A stretch of 64,000 bases of DNA from Rhodopseudomonas palustris (GTDB lineage Bacteria; Pseudomonadota; Alphaproteobacteria; Rhizobiales; Xanthobacteraceae), in contig NZ_CP019966.1 of the NCBI RefSeq assembly GCF_003031265.1, forward strand, positions 3,782,001 to 3,846,000. The letters run 5' to 3'. This document shows positions 34,733-44,656 of this stretch, in pieces (position 1 is the first letter of the stretch; every line of letters begins with the position of its first letter). The position numbers and the translations under genes are program-made. The notes below the pieces were generated by a model. That model made no database searches. It saw only the letters and a program-made list of their open reading frames with translations, and had not been told where the DNA came from.

Positions 34733-34829
34733 GTCATTCCGGGGCGCGCGAAGCGCGAGCCCGGAATCCATAACCACCGCCGGGAGTATGGATTCCGGGT
34801 TCGCGCCAAGTGGCGCGCCCCGGAATGAC
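34733..34829. repeat. Palindromic repeat, family B copy 3, between binding protein and permease genes
   Basis: GTCATTCCGGGGCGCGCGAA ... and inverted GCGCCCCGGAATGAC, inner CCCGGAATCCAT and ATGGATTCCGGG. It is transcribed within the ABC operon, directly after the binding-protein gene, the position where E. coli has REP sequences between malE and malF. Confidence 0.88.
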
Positions 34830-34908
34830 AAACGTAAGGTTTCCATTGGTGTGGCGCCTTTGTCGGCTGAGAAGGGTCGGCGCATGTCACCACCCCTTCT
34901 CTTCCCCG

Positions 34909-36234
34909 TTACGCCCTGAAGATCCGCTTCGCGGCGCGTTCGGCGCTGCTCATGGCGGTCTTCACGTCTTCGCGGCCGGTGCAGTAGTTGGCGAACATGT
35001 CGACGACGACGAAGTCGGCGATCGCCGCCGCGGCGTTCTCGCCCATCTGGGCGTCGCCGGCCGGCGTCGAGGCGGTGCGGGCGACGTCGCGATACGGCGT
35101 ATTCTTCGGGTCCGCGGTCCACATCGGGTTCTTCTCGTAGTCGAGCAGGAACGGCGACAGATAGCCCTGCGCCGCCTCGACCCACGGGTTGAACTGCTCC
35201 GGCTCCATCATGAAGGCGGTGAACGCCTTGCAGGTCTGCGGGAACTTGGTGAAGTTGTAGATCAGGATCGGGAAGCCGAGATGCAGCTCGCGGGTCTTGC
35301 CGTTGAGGCCGGCGGGCAGATGCGCGTGGTTGATGTCCTCCGCCATCTCCTTGTTGTCTTTCTTCGCCGTGACGTAGATCGAGATGCCGTTGGTGGTGAG
35401 ATAGAGCTGGCCGGCAAGAAACGCCTTGTTGTTGGAGGCATCGTTCCACGACGCGGTGCCGGGGATGAAGTTCTCGTACAACCCCTTGACGTATTCGAGC
35501 GCCTTGGCGGTCTCGGGCGAATTGACGACGACCTTGCTGTCCTTGTCGATCAGCGCGCCGCCGTGCGCCCACAGCGCCCAGTGCAGCCAGCCATTGGCAT
35601 CGCCCGACGCGTGGCCGAGCGCCATGCCGGCCGGCGTGCCGTTCTTATTCATGCCCTTCACCAGATCGGAGAAGCCGGCGAGATCCTTCGGAAACTCCTT
35701 GTGGCCGGCCTTCTCGGCCGCGCTGATCCGGTAGTTGACGAGGCCGCCGGTCGCCGCCACCGGGATGCCGATCCACTTGCCGTTGAACATGCCGTAGGCC
35801 TTGCCGGAGTCGCTCCAGCCGCCGCACTTCTTGGCAAGATAATCGGCGACGTCCGACACGTCGGTGCACTTGTTCGGGAACAGGAACGGCAGCGAGTACA
35901 GACCCCACACCATGTCGAGCCCCTGCCCGGTATTGGCCGCGACCGAAGCCTTGGGCTGGATGTCGTCGTAGGACTCGTTGGAGACGTTGATGGTTACGTT
36001 GTTGGCCTTCTGGAACGCGTCGACGATCTTCATGAAGGCGACGTCTTCGGCTTCAACGAACCGCTTCCAGCGCAGCAGATTGATCTTGGCACCGGGCTCG
36101 GGCTTCCACGGCGAGGCCTGCGCCCAGGCCTTGGCGTAGCCGAGCAACTGGTCGGCGGACATCGTCGCTGCCGTGGCCAACGTGATCGCGCCACCCTTCA
36201 ACAACGTGCGGCGATCGAGGGTAAAGTCCGTCAT
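34909..36234 (-). CDS. Sugar ABC transporter periplasmic binding protein (Tat-exported)
   Basis: 441 residues, family 1 extracellular binding protein. The N-terminus LDRRTLLKGGAITLATAATM carries the twin-arginine motif (RRTLLK, R8/R9), so the protein is probably exported folded through Tat. Mature regions show the CUT1 style: AFMKIVDAFQKANNVTINV, GQGLDMVWGLYSLPFLFPN, GHASGDANGWLHWALWAHGG. It precedes the permease genes on the same strand and follows the ATPase gene by 76 bases, in which an inverted repeat lies. Confidence 0.92.
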   Translation of the reverse strand: MTDFTLDRRTLLKGGAITLATAATMSADQLLGYAKAWAQASPWKPEPGAKINLLRWKRFVEAEDVAFMKIVDAFQKANNVTINVSNESYDDIQPKASVAANTGQGLDMVWGLYSLPFLFPNKCTDVSDVADYLAKKCGGWSDSGKAYGMFNGKWIGIPVAATGGLVNYRISAAEKAGHKEFPKDLAGFSDLVKGMNKNGTPAGMALGHASGDANGWLHWALWAHGGALIDKDSKVVVNSPETAKALEYVKGLYENFIPGTASWNDASNNKAFLAGQLYLTTNGISIYVTAKKDNKEMAEDINHAHLPAGLNGKTRELHLGFPILIYNFTKFPQTCKAFTAFMMEPEQFNPWVEAAQGYLSPFLLDYEKNPMWTADPKNTPYRDVARTASTPAGDAQMGENAAAAIADFVVVDMFANYCTGREDVKTAMSSAERAAKRIFRA

Positions 36235-36266
36235 CTGTCGTTCACTCCCTATGTTCCGCTTTATGC

Positions 36267-36288
36267 ATTGGTTCGTTGATCGACCAAT
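36267..36288. promoter_or_regulatory. Inverted repeat ATTGGT-N10-ACCAAT upstream of the binding-protein gene
   Basis: Perfect 6-base arms, 33 bases before the start at 36234, inside the 76-base gap after the ATPase gene. TTGGT/ACCAA arms are typical of GntR-type operators. No GntR gene is in the window, so the regulator is unknown. Confidence 0.4.
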
Positions 36289-36310
36289 TCTTGTATTTGT
36301 CTGTCACGCT

Positions 36311-37375
<1,065 letters not shown>

Positions 37376-37611
37376 CCAGCACCTCCCGATGTCCCGCCAT
37401 TTGTTGCGGTCGTTGCCGCCGGCGTGAGACTTATGTTGACGCAACTCTTAGCAGAATATTTCGCCGCTGTCGCGCTCGCAAATTAGTCCGGCGTGATCAC
37501 ACTACGCCGATTGCGTAGCGCGGTGCGACATGCCAGCATGCGCGCCGTTCCATGCTCAGCAAAGGCGCTCAAAACATCCGCTTCAAGGATGTGTGCGGTG
37601 CGGGAGACACG

Positions 37612-39420
37612 ATGACGAAGCACGATGCCGGCAGCCCCCGGCGCAAACTCCGGTCCAGCGAATGGTTCAACGATCCGCATAATCCGGGAATGACCGCGCT
37701 CTATCTCGAGCGCTATTTGAACTACGGACTGACCCGCGCGGAACTGCAGTCCGGCAAGCCGATCATCGGCATCGCCCAGACCGGCAACGACCTGTCGCCC
37801 TGCAACCGGCATCATCTCGATCTGGCGCAGCGCGTCCGCGAAGGCATCCGGGCGGCCGGCGGCATCGCGATGGAGTTTCCCGTGCATCCGATCCAGGAGA
37901 CCGGCAAGCGGCCGACCGCGGCGCTCGATCGCAATCTTGCGTATCTCGGCCTGGTCGAAGTGCTGTTCGGCTACCCGCTCGACGGCGTGGTGCTGACCAC
38001 CGGCTGCGACAAGACTACGCCGGCCTGCCTGATGGCGGCCGCGACCGTGAACATCCCGGCGATCGTGCTGTCGGGCGGCCCGATGCTCAACGGCTGGCAC
38101 AATGGCGAACGCACCGGCTCCGGCACGGTGGTGTGGAAGTCGCGGGAGCGGCTTGCCGCCGGCGAGATCGACTACGAACAGTTCATGGAGATCGTGGCCT
38201 CCTCGGCGCCGTCGGTTGGGCACTGCAACACCATGGGCACCGCCTCGACCATGAACTCGCTGGCCGAAGCGCTCGGCATGTCGCTGCCCGGCTGCGCCGC
38301 GATCCCGGCGCCGTATCGCGAGCGCGGCCAGATCGCCTACGAGACCGGCGTGCGCGCGGTCGAGATGGTGTGGGAGGATCTCAAGCCGTCCGATATCCTG
38401 ACACGCAAGGCGTTCGAGAACGCCATCGTGGTCAATTCGGCGATCGGCGGCTCGACCAACGCGCCGATCCATCTCAATGCGCTGGCTCGCCATGTCGGCG
38501 TCGAACTGTCGATCGACGACTGGCAGAGCGTCGGCCACGCGATTCCGCTGCTGGTCAATCTGCAGCCCGCCGGTCTCTATCTCGGCGAGGAGTATCACCG
38601 CGCCGGCGGCGTGCCGACGGTGGTCGGCGAATTGATGCGCCACGGCAAGATCCACCAGGACGCGCTGACGGTGAACGGCAAGACCATGGGCGAGAACTGC
38701 GCCGGCGCGCCCGCCCCCGATGGCGACGTGATCCATCGCTACGACACGCCGCTGGTGCACGACGCCGGTTTCTTGGTGCTGCGCGGCAATCTGTTCGATT
38801 CCGCGATCATGAAGACCAGCGTGATCAGCCTCGAATTCCGCGAGCGCTATCTGTCCAATCCGAAGGACCCGAACGCGTTCGAGGGCCGCGCCATCGTGTT
38901 CGAAGGGCCGGAGGATTATCACCACCGCATCGACGATCCGGCGCTCGATATCGACGAGCACTGCATCCTGTTCGTGCGCGGCACCGGGCCGATCGGCTAT
39001 CCGGGCGGCGCCGAAGTGGTCAACATGCAGCCGCCGGCGGCGCTGATCAAACGCGGCATCCATTCACTGCCGTGCATCGGCGACGGCCGCCAGTCCGGCA
39101 CCTCGGGCTCACCCTCGATCCTCAATGCCACGCCGGAAGCCGCCGCCAATGGCGGCCTGGCGCTGCTGAAGACCGGCGATCGCGTCCGCATCGACCTCAA
39201 CAAGGGCAGCGCCGACATCCTGATCTCGGACGAGGATCTGAAGCAGCGCCGCGCCGACCTCGCCGCCCATGGCGGCTTCGCCTATCCGAAGCACCAGACG
39301 CCGTGGCAGGAGCTGTATCGCTCGACCGTCGGCCAGCACGCCACCGGCGCCTGCATGGAGTTCGCCACCCGCTACCAGAACATCGCCGGCGCCATCGGCG
39401 TGGCGCGGCATAATCATTGA
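37612..39420 (+). CDS. IlvD/Edd family sugar-acid dehydratase (arabonate/xylonate type)
   Basis: 602 residues from ATG at 37612 (GCGGGAGACACG upstream); an earlier ATG at 37552 is rejected. A [2Fe-2S] dehydratase of aldonates. Cluster ligands C64 ([10 protein letters not shown]), C132 ([10 protein letters not shown]) and C205 (GHCNTMG) lie at the spacing known for Caulobacter xylonate dehydratase. KTMGENC and [15 protein letters not shown] in the C-terminal half are typical. It makes a 2-keto-3-deoxy sugar acid. The later SDR genes (39554, 40428) follow on the same strand. Specificity is not determinable; pentonate or hexonate is likely. Confidence 0.93.
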   Translation: MTKHDAGSPRRKLRSSEWFNDPHNPGMTALYLERYLNYGLTRAELQSGKPIIGIAQTGNDLSPCNRHHLDLAQRVREGIRAAGGIAMEFPVHPIQETGKRPTAALDRNLAYLGLVEVLFGYPLDGVVLTTGCDKTTPACLMAAATVNIPAIVLSGGPMLNGWHNGERTGSGTVVWKSRERLAAGEIDYEQFMEIVASSAPSVGHCNTMGTASTMNSLAEALGMSLPGCAAIPAPYRERGQIAYETGVRAVEMVWEDLKPSDILTRKAFENAIVVNSAIGGSTNAPIHLNALARHVGVELSIDDWQSVGHAIPLLVNLQPAGLYLGEEYHRAGGVPTVVGELMRHGKIHQDALTVNGKTMGENCAGAPAPDGDVIHRYDTPLVHDAGFLVLRGNLFDSAIMKTSVISLEFRERYLSNPKDPNAFEGRAIVFEGPEDYHHRIDDPALDIDEHCILFVRGTGPIGYPGGAEVVNMQPPAALIKRGIHSLPCIGDGRQSGTSGSPSILNATPEAAANGGLALLKTGDRVRIDLNKGSADILISDEDLKQRRADLAAHGGFAYPKHQTPWQELYRSTVGQHATGACMEFATRYQNIAGAIGVARHNH

Positions 39421-39458
39421 TGGGTGCGGCCCGGGCACGGCACGTGCCCATTATGATC

Positions 39459-39534
39459 GTCATGCGCGGGCTTGATCCGCGCATCCATCATCACACGAAG
39501 AACGATGGATGGCCGGGTCAAGCCCGGCCATGAC
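39459..39534. repeat. Palindromic repeat, family A copy 4
   Basis: Bounded by GTCATGCGCGGG and CCGGCCATGAC. Left arm GCGCGGGCTTGATCCGCGC, right arm GGCCGGGTCAAGCCCGGCC, inner CATCCATC and GATGGATG. Between dehydratase and SDR genes on the same strand. Confidence 0.85.
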
Positions 39535-39553
39535 GTCGTCGGGAGGAAACAGC

Positions 39554-40288
39554 ATGACCGACCGCCTGAAAGGCAAACGCGCGTTCGTCACCGCGGCGGC
39601 GGCGGGGATCGGGCGGGCATCGGCGATCGCGTTTGCATGCGAGGGCGCCGAGGTGTTCGCGACCGATATCGATGACGCCGGGCTGGCGCCGCTCACCGAG
39701 CACGGCATCGCGCGCACCGCGAAGCTCGATGTCCGCGACACCGCGGCGGTCGAAGCGATTGCCCGAGAGGCCGGCACCGTCGACATCCTGCTCAACGCCG
39801 CCGGCTTCGTACATCACGGCACGGTGCTCGACTGCTCGGATACGGATTGGGACTTCTCGTTCGACCTCAACGTCAAGTCGATGCATCGCACTATCCGCGC
39901 GTTTCTGCCCGCGATGCTGGAAGCGGGCCGCGGCTCGATCGTCAATATTTCGTCGGCCGCCGGCGTGTTCAAGGCGGCACCGAACCGCTACGTCTATGGC
40001 GCGACCAAAGCCGCGGTGGCGGCGCTGACGCGCGCGGTCGCGGTCGATTTCATCACCCGCGGCATCCGCTGCAATGCGATCTGCCCAGGCACGATCGAAA
40101 CCCCGTCGATGCTCGGCCGCGCCGCCGCGCTCGGGCCGCAGGGCCGCGAGATGTTCGTGTCGCGCCAGCCGATGGGCCGTCTCGGCAACGCCGAGGAAAT
40201 CGCCGCGCTGGCGGTGTACCTCGCCTCCGACGAAAGCGCGTTCACCACCGGCGTCGCGCATATCATCGATGGCGGTTGGACGTTGTGA
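39554..40288 (+). CDS. Short-chain dehydrogenase/reductase (BDH2 / keto-deoxy-sugar-acid dehydrogenase-like)
   Basis: 244 residues from ATG at 39554, preceded by GGGAGGAAACAGC. NAD-binding TAAAAGIGR (13-21), NAAG (81-84), catalytic S133, Y148xxxK152 (YVYGATKAA) are complete. The stretch NRYVYGATKAAVAALTRAVA with RCNAICPGTIETPS is characteristic of the BDH2/DHRS6 and 2-keto-3-deoxy-L-fuconate dehydrogenase branch. Directly downstream of the dehydratase with a repeat between, so it probably oxidises the 2-keto-3-deoxy acid produced there. Confidence 0.88.
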   Translation: MTDRLKGKRAFVTAAAAGIGRASAIAFACEGAEVFATDIDDAGLAPLTEHGIARTAKLDVRDTAAVEAIAREAGTVDILLNAAGFVHHGTVLDCSDTDWDFSFDLNVKSMHRTIRAFLPAMLEAGRGSIVNISSAAGVFKAAPNRYVYGATKAAVAALTRAVAVDFITRGIRCNAICPGTIETPSMLGRAAALGPQGREMFVSRQPMGRLGNAEEIAALAVYLASDESAFTTGVAHIIDGGWTL

Positions 40289-40312
40289 GTCCTTTCGCTG
40301 GGATGGAAGATT

Positions 40313-40392
40313 GTCATTGCGAGGAGCGAAGCGACGAAGCAATCCAGTTCAGTGCTCGCGATCCTGGATTGCTTCGCTTCGCTCGCAATGAC
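40313..40392. repeat. Palindromic repeat, family C copy 4
   Basis: GTCATTGCGAGGAGCGAAGC ... and GCTCGCAATGAC, with AAGCAATCCAG and CTGGATTGCTTCGC inside. It lies between two same-strand SDR genes. Confidence 0.88.
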
Positions 40393-40427
40393 GGAGTTGC
40401 CGAATAGGATCGGAGGACACAGCAGCC

Positions 40428-41177
40428 ATGAACACCATCGATCTCAACCATCGCTGCGCCGTGGTCACCGGCGGAGCGCAGGGGATTGGGCGGGCGATCG
40501 CGGAGCGGTTTGTTGCATCGGGGGCCAAGGTGGCGCTGTGGGACCACGACCTCGCGCTAGCCGAGCGGACCGCCAAGGAGATCGGCGACGACGTGACGAT
40601 CGCCGTCGCGGTCGACGTCACCGATCCGGCCGCGGTCGACCGCGCACGTGACGCGACGCTGCAGGCGTTCGGCAAGATCGACATCCTGGTCAACAATGCC
40701 GGGATCGCCGGCGTCAACAAGACGGTGTGGGAGACCGACTACGCCGAGTGGCAGCGGGTGTTGAAGCTGAACCTCGACGGCCCGTTTCTGTGCTGCAAGT
40801 CGGTGGTGCCGTCGATGATCGCGCATAAATACGGCCGCATCGTCAACATCGCCTCGATCGCCGGCAAGGAAGGCAACCCGAACGCCGCGCACTACTCGGC
40901 CTCGAAGGCCGGCGTGATCGCGCTGACCAAATCGCTCGGCAAAGAGCTGGCGTCCTACGACATCGCCGTCAACGCGGTGACGCCGGCTGCGGCGCGCACC
41001 GCGATCTTCGACCAGATGACCCAGCAGCATATCGACTTCATGCTGTCGAAGATCCCGAAGGGCCGCTTCGTGCTGGTGGAAGAAGTCGCCGCCCTGGTGG
41101 CGTGGCTGGCGTCGCAAGACTGCGCGTTCTCGACCGGCGCGGTGTTCGACATCTCCGGCGGACGCGCGACGTATTGA
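40428..41177 (+). CDS. Short-chain dehydrogenase/reductase (sugar-acid/FabG-like)
   Basis: 249 residues. TGGAQGIGRAIAERF (14-28), NNAGIAG (89-95), S143 and Y156xxxK160 (HYSASKAGV) are the standard nucleotide-binding and catalytic residues. AEWQRVLKLNLDGPFLCCKSVVPSM and the NAVTPAAARTAIFDQM segment resemble SDRs acting on sugars or 2-keto sugar acids. RBS GGAGGACACAG precedes the ATG. Last gene of the plus-strand catabolic run. Cofactor preference not certain; D40-type residue after the second strand (ALWDHD) points to NAD. Confidence 0.88.
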   Translation: MNTIDLNHRCAVVTGGAQGIGRAIAERFVASGAKVALWDHDLALAERTAKEIGDDVTIAVAVDVTDPAAVDRARDATLQAFGKIDILVNNAGIAGVNKTVWETDYAEWQRVLKLNLDGPFLCCKSVVPSMIAHKYGRIVNIASIAGKEGNPNAAHYSASKAGVIALTKSLGKELASYDIAVNAVTPAAARTAIFDQMTQQHIDFMLSKIPKGRFVLVEEVAALVAWLASQDCAFSTGAVFDISGGRATY

Positions 41178-41300
41178 GCGGCGCTTACTTACCACAGAAC
41201 GTCATTCCGGGGCGCTCGCGTCAGCGAGCGAACCCGGAATCCCGAGATGTTCTGCGTGCCGCGCAAAAGCCCTGCTTCGTGCCCGAACGAGTCTCCCCGT

Positions 41301-41397
41301 GTCATCCCCGCGTAGGCGGGGATCCAGTATCCCAGGGCGTTGATGATAACCACGAAGGCTCTGCAATACGGGTTCGCCCGCCTGCGCGGGCGATGAC
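41301..41397. repeat. Palindromic repeat, family D copy 1
   Basis: GTCATCCCCGCGTAGGCGGG at the left and CCCGCCTGCGCGGGCGATGAC at the right, inner GATCCAGTATCCCAG. Preceded by AAGCCCTGCTTCGTG...CGAACGAGTCTCC, which recurs before copy 2. Confidence 0.8.
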
Positions 41398-41487
41398 GGC
41401 TTTTGGCAGTGGTGTTTGTCGTTCCGGGCATCGCCACTGGCGACAGCGCGAGAAAGCCTTGCTTCGTTCGCGAACGAGTCTCCGCAT

Positions 41488-41573
41488 GTCATCCCCGCGC
41501 AGGCGGGGATCCAGTATCCCAGAGAGTCGATGATAACCACAATACTGGTTCGCCCGCCTCCGCGGGCGATGAC
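41488..41573. repeat. Palindromic repeat, family D copy 2
   Basis: GTCATCCCCGCGCAGGCGGG and CCCGCCTCCGCGGGCGATGAC. Shares leader AAGCCTTGCTTCGTTC...CGAACGAGTCTCC, the inner GATCCAGTATCCCAG and TGATGATAACCAC with copy 1; spacing between starts is 187 bases, so the two arose by tandem duplication. Confidence 0.8.
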
Positions 41574-41656
41574 GGCGTTGGTCACTGCCCGCAGCAGATT
41601 CCGGGTTCGCGAGCTTTCGCTCGCGCCCCGGAATGACGGCACCGGGAATGGGTCTG

Positions 41657-42451
41657 CTAACCCTTCCCCTTGGTCCGGAAGATCACCGGCAGGCTGAAGG
41701 TCAGGCCTTCGTCGGCGACCAGCGGCGGGGGTGCGGGGACGGGGTCGGAGCGCTTGATCATGTCGAGCGCGGCCTGATCGAACGCGGCGTCGCCGGAGCC
41801 TTCGACGATCCGCATCGACAGCACATGGCCGACGCGGTCGAGTTCGAAGCCGACGACGATCCGCACGTTCTTCTGCGCCGCATCCTTCGGGTAGCGCTTG
41901 TGCTTGTCGAGATACGCCACCAGCTCCTTCTGCCAGGTGGCGCGGATGCGGGCGGCGGCCTTGCCGACGCCCTGCGCCGGCGCGACCGAGCGCGGACCTT
42001 CCTTGGCGGACTCGTTGCTCGGCATCGCGGTGGCTTCAGCGGCGACCGACTCGGTCGAGGCCTGCTGCTGTTGCTGCGCCTTTTCCTTCTGCTCCTCGTC
42101 GACCTTCTTCGGCGTCTCGGTGGTGACGACGCGGTCCGGCTCCTCGGTCTCCTGCGGCGTGTCCTTCGGCAGGTCGGAGTCCTTGACCTCGGCCTTCTGC
42201 TCGTTGAGCGCCGGCGAAGCCATCGAGGCCTCGGTGTCCGGGCCCGGCGGCAGATCGGAGGCCTCGATCTTCGGCGACATCATCTCGACGCCGACCTCGA
42301 TCGCCGGCGCGCCGAGCGCGTCGTCGTCGGCATCCTCCGGCATGCTGACCAGCGCCAGCGCGGCGCCGCCGACGTGCAACGCCACAGCGCCGACGGCGGC
42401 CATCAGCCACAGCCGGTACGAACCATTGCGATCGAAATAACTGTCGGACAT
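41657..42451 (-). CDS. tonB: TonB energy-transducing protein
   Basis: 264 residues. One N-terminal span (about 14-36), an acidic/proline-rich periplasmic linker with a run of glutamines (QQQQQ), and a C-terminal TonB domain from about 160 (ARIRATWQKELVAYLDKHKRYPKDA, FELDRVGHVLSMRIVEGSG). It carries proton-motive energy from ExbB/ExbD to outer-membrane receptors. Final gene of the minus-strand siderophore operon; 130 bases after exbD, a gap holding a fragment of a family C repeat. Confidence 0.93.
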   Translation of the reverse strand: MSDSYFDRNGSYRLWLMAAVGAVALHVGGAALALVSMPEDADDDALGAPAIEVGVEMMSPKIEASDLPPGPDTEASMASPALNEQKAEVKDSDLPKDTPQETEEPDRVVTTETPKKVDEEQKEKAQQQQQASTESVAAEATAMPSNESAKEGPRSVAPAQGVGKAAARIRATWQKELVAYLDKHKRYPKDAAQKNVRIVVGFELDRVGHVLSMRIVEGSGDAAFDQAALDMIKRSDPVPAPPPLVADEGLTFSLPVIFRTKGKG

Positions 42452-42508
42452 CTCGTCAATATCTTATCGGAACCAGATCTGATCGGAACCGGGCTTCCCG
42501 GTCGTCAC

Positions 42509-42530
42509 GAGCGAAGCGAAGCAATCCTGC
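42509..42530. repeat. Fragment of a family C repeat
   Basis: GCGAAGCGAAGCAATCCTG matches the inner part of family C, but without the inverted partner. It sits between exbD and tonB and is probably the remnant of a degraded copy. Confidence 0.5.
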
Positions 42531-42581
42531 CGCGCCACGCTGGACATGTGGAGTCGTCCCGGCCGCTCGCAGCGCCAGCGT

Positions 42582-43031
42582 TCAATTGCCGTCCGGTTTG
42601 GCGCCCGGCACAGCTTCCAGCGCCACCAGCTTGATCTTGGCGTAGCCACCTGACCGCAGCATCTCGAGCACCTCCATCAGCTCACCGTAAGGCACCGCAC
42701 GATCGGCGCGCAGGAAGATGAAGCGGTCCTTGGTCATGTCCGGCATCGAGTCCAGCGTCTTGACCAGATCGACGCGCTTGACCTGGTTCTCGCCGATCGC
42801 GACCGCAAGGTCGGACTTGATGCTGACATAGGTCGGCTTGTCCGGCCGCTTCTGCGGCGTGGCGCTCGAGGTCGGCAGGCTGACCGGAAGATCGACCGTC
42901 GACAGCGGCGCCGCCACCATGAAGATGATCAGCAGAACCAGCATCACGTCGATGAACGGCGTGACGTTGATCTCGTGGGTCTCGTCGAAATCGTCGTCGA
43001 GATCGTCGGAATTGCCGAGCGAAACAGCCAT
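42582..43031 (-). CDS. exbD: ExbD biopolymer transport protein
   Basis: 149 residues, usual length. The single N-terminal membrane span INVTPFIDVMLVLLIIFMVA carries the essential aspartate D28. The periplasmic part (YVSIKSDLAVAIGENQ, LRADRAVPYGELMEVLEMLRSGGY) is of the ExbD/TolR type. With ExbB it forms the proton channel that drives TonB. It starts 3 bases after the exbB stop. Confidence 0.95.
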   Translation of the reverse strand: MAVSLGNSDDLDDDFDETHEINVTPFIDVMLVLLIIFMVAAPLSTVDLPVSLPTSSATPQKRPDKPTYVSIKSDLAVAIGENQVKRVDLVKTLDSMPDMTKDRFIFLRADRAVPYGELMEVLEMLRSGGYAKIKLVALEAVPGAKPDGN

Positions 43032-43034
43032 CGC

Positions 43035-43946
43035 TCACTCCGCCGCGCGGGCGCGATGCGCGCTGCCGTGGCTGCGATCGAGATCGCGCGACAGCAGCCG
43101 GCCGGCAGCGCCGGAGGCGCGGGCGACCAGTTCGAGATAGACTTTGATCTCGCGCGAGAAGTGATTGTAGATGATCACCGCCGGGATCGCGGCGACCAGA
43201 CCGATCGCAGTGGCGAGCAGCGCTTCGGCGATGCCGGGGGCGACCACCGCAAGGTTGGTGGTCTGCGACTTCGAAATGCCGATGAAGCTGTTCATGATGC
43301 CCCACACCGTGCCGAACAGGCCGATGAACGGTGCAGTGGCGCCGATGGTGGCGAGAAAGCCCATGCCGCGGCGCATGTGACGGCCTTCGGCGCGCACATA
43401 CTCGCTGAACGACGACGCCGCGCGCTCCTTGATGCCTTCATCGCTCGACAGACCGGCCGACAGCTTCGCTTCGCGCAGCGCTGCGGCGAGCAGCATCGAC
43501 AGCACGCTGTGCTTGTCGCCGAGCGCCATCTGCGCCTCGGCCAGCGAACGGGACTCACCGATCTGCTTCAGCGAGCGGCGCAGCCGGAAACGGGCGCGGC
43601 CGAGCTCGACCTTCTTGGCGATGAAGATCGTCCAGGTGATCACCGAGGAGATCGCCAGACCGATCATGACGATTTTGACGATGATGTCGGCGTTGAGGAA
43701 CATCGTCCACGGCGACAGCTCGGACAGGCCGGGCGTGACGCTACCGGGCTGATGCCCAGCCTCCGGCAGCGCCTGCGATGCGGCCGGCGCGGGAGCAGTG
43801 GCGACTGGCGCGGGAGCCGCGGGTTGCGACGGTGCGGTGGCGGCGGGAGGCGGCGCCGGCTGTTGTGCGACGGACGGTGCGAGCGGCGCGGACAGCGACA
43901 GTGCGATCAGGGCAACGCCGATCGATCGGAAGCTCAACTTGTTCAT
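43035..43946 (-). CDS. exbB: ExbB proton channel (tonB-system)
   Basis: 303 residues; longer than E. coli ExbB because of a signal-peptide-like start (residues 1-28) and an Ala/Pro-rich periplasmic stretch (about 28-75). Three spans follow; the core [37 protein letters not shown] and [29 protein letters not shown] is the MotA/TolQ/ExbB signature. The start overlaps the hydroxylase gene by 4 bases (43943-43946). Alphaproteobacterial ExbB proteins often have this extension. Confidence 0.95.
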   Translation of the reverse strand: MNKLSFRSIGVALIALSLSAPLAPSVAQQPAPPPAATAPSQPAAPAPVATAPAPAASQALPEAGHQPGSVTPGLSELSPWTMFLNADIIVKIVMIGLAISSVITWTIFIAKKVELGRARFRLRRSLKQIGESRSLAEAQMALGDKHSVLSMLLAAALREAKLSAGLSSDEGIKERAASSFSEYVRAEGRHMRRGMGFLATIGATAPFIGLFGTVWGIMNSFIGISKSQTTNLAVVAPGIAEALLATAIGLVAAIPAVIIYNHFSREIKVYLELVARASGAAGRLLSRDLDRSHGSAHRARAAE

Positions 43947-44632
43947 ACTTCGGCCCAGTAGCGGATGAGGTTGTGATAAATACCGGTCAATTTGACCGTT
44001 TCAGGGTCATCGCGTCCCAGCCGCTCGACCAGGGCCTGAATGGCGTTGTCGAGATCGTAGATCATGCTGCGCGCCTGCGCATCACGTATCATGCTCTGCA
44101 GCCAGAAAAAAGACGCCACCCGTGCGCCGCGCGTGACCGGAGTCACCATGTGCAGGCTGGTGGACGGATACAGCACGGCATCGCCCGCGGCCAGTTTGAC
44201 CTCGTGCGAACCGTAAGTGTCTTCGATCACGAGTTCGCCGCCGTCGTACTCGTCAGGCTCGGCCAAAAATAACGTGACCGACAGATCGGTGCGAATACGC
44301 AGACCGGTGAGATGATCACCGCGCACCGCATTGTCGACATGGATGCCGAAATGATGGCCGCCCGACGCCGCGTAGCGATTGAACAGCGGCGGGAAGATCT
44401 GCAGCGGCACCGCGGCGGAGACGAACTTCGGATTGCCGGTGAGCGCCGACACGATCCGCCGCCCGAGCGCACGCGCCAAATCGCTGTCCGGCGGCAATTG
44501 CTCGTTGCGCTTGACCATCGCCGACTGCGCGCCGGCGGTGGAGCGGCCATCCTCCCAATCGGCGGCGTCCATCAGGCGGCGGAATTCCGCGACCTCGGAC
44601 TTCGGCAGAACCTCGGGAATACAGACCAGCAT
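43943..44632 (-). CDS. PKHD-type Fe(II)/2-oxoglutarate hydroxylase (PiuC family)
   Basis: 229 residues. The iron facial triad is visible: H98 and D100 in [14 protein letters not shown]161 in [11 protein letters not shown], with R171 for 2-oxoglutarate. The first 90 residues follow the PiuC pattern ([28 protein letters not shown]). PiuC-type genes commonly sit beside TonB-dependent siderophore receptors; the reaction product is unknown. It lies 24 bases after the receptor gene and overlaps exbB by 4 bases, so it is part of the same operon. Confidence 0.92.
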   Translation of the reverse strand: MLVCIPEVLPKSEVAEFRRLMDAADWEDGRSTAGAQSAMVKRNEQLPPDSDLARALGRRIVSALTGNPKFVSAAVPLQIFPPLFNRYAASGGHHFGIHVDNAVRGDHLTGLRIRTDLSVTLFLAEPDEYDGGELVIEDTYGSHEVKLAAGDAVLYPSTSLHMVTPVTRGARVASFFWLQSMIRDAQARSMIYDLDNAIQALVERLGRDDPETVKLTGIYHNLIRYWAEV

Positions 44633-44656
44633 GGCCGCTCCAGTCTCGCGACGCGC

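Larger units (their letters stand above)
41201..41637. repeat. Family B copy 4, expanded by internal repeats
   Basis: The left arm begins GTCATTCCGGGGCGCTCGCG and continues to ACCCGGAATCCCGAGATG; the right arm is AGATTCCGGG ... CGCCCCGGAATGAC. Normal copies are about 100 bases; here about 340 extra bases lie between the arms, made of two D-family units. Confidence 0.8.
41178..41656. other. Repeat-filled gap between convergent SDR and tonB genes
   Basis: About 480 bases with no gene. Its whole length is explained by a split family B element (outer arms at 41201 and 41637) and two family D copies lying inside it, which are parts of a tandem duplication. No promoter or open frame can be supported. 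Confidence 0.8.

Noticed and set aside
41301..41573. Two similar repeat units, considered as a short CRISPR array
   Set aside because: Units are about 90 bases, palindromic, only two, and the sequence between them is itself duplicated; no cas gene is near.
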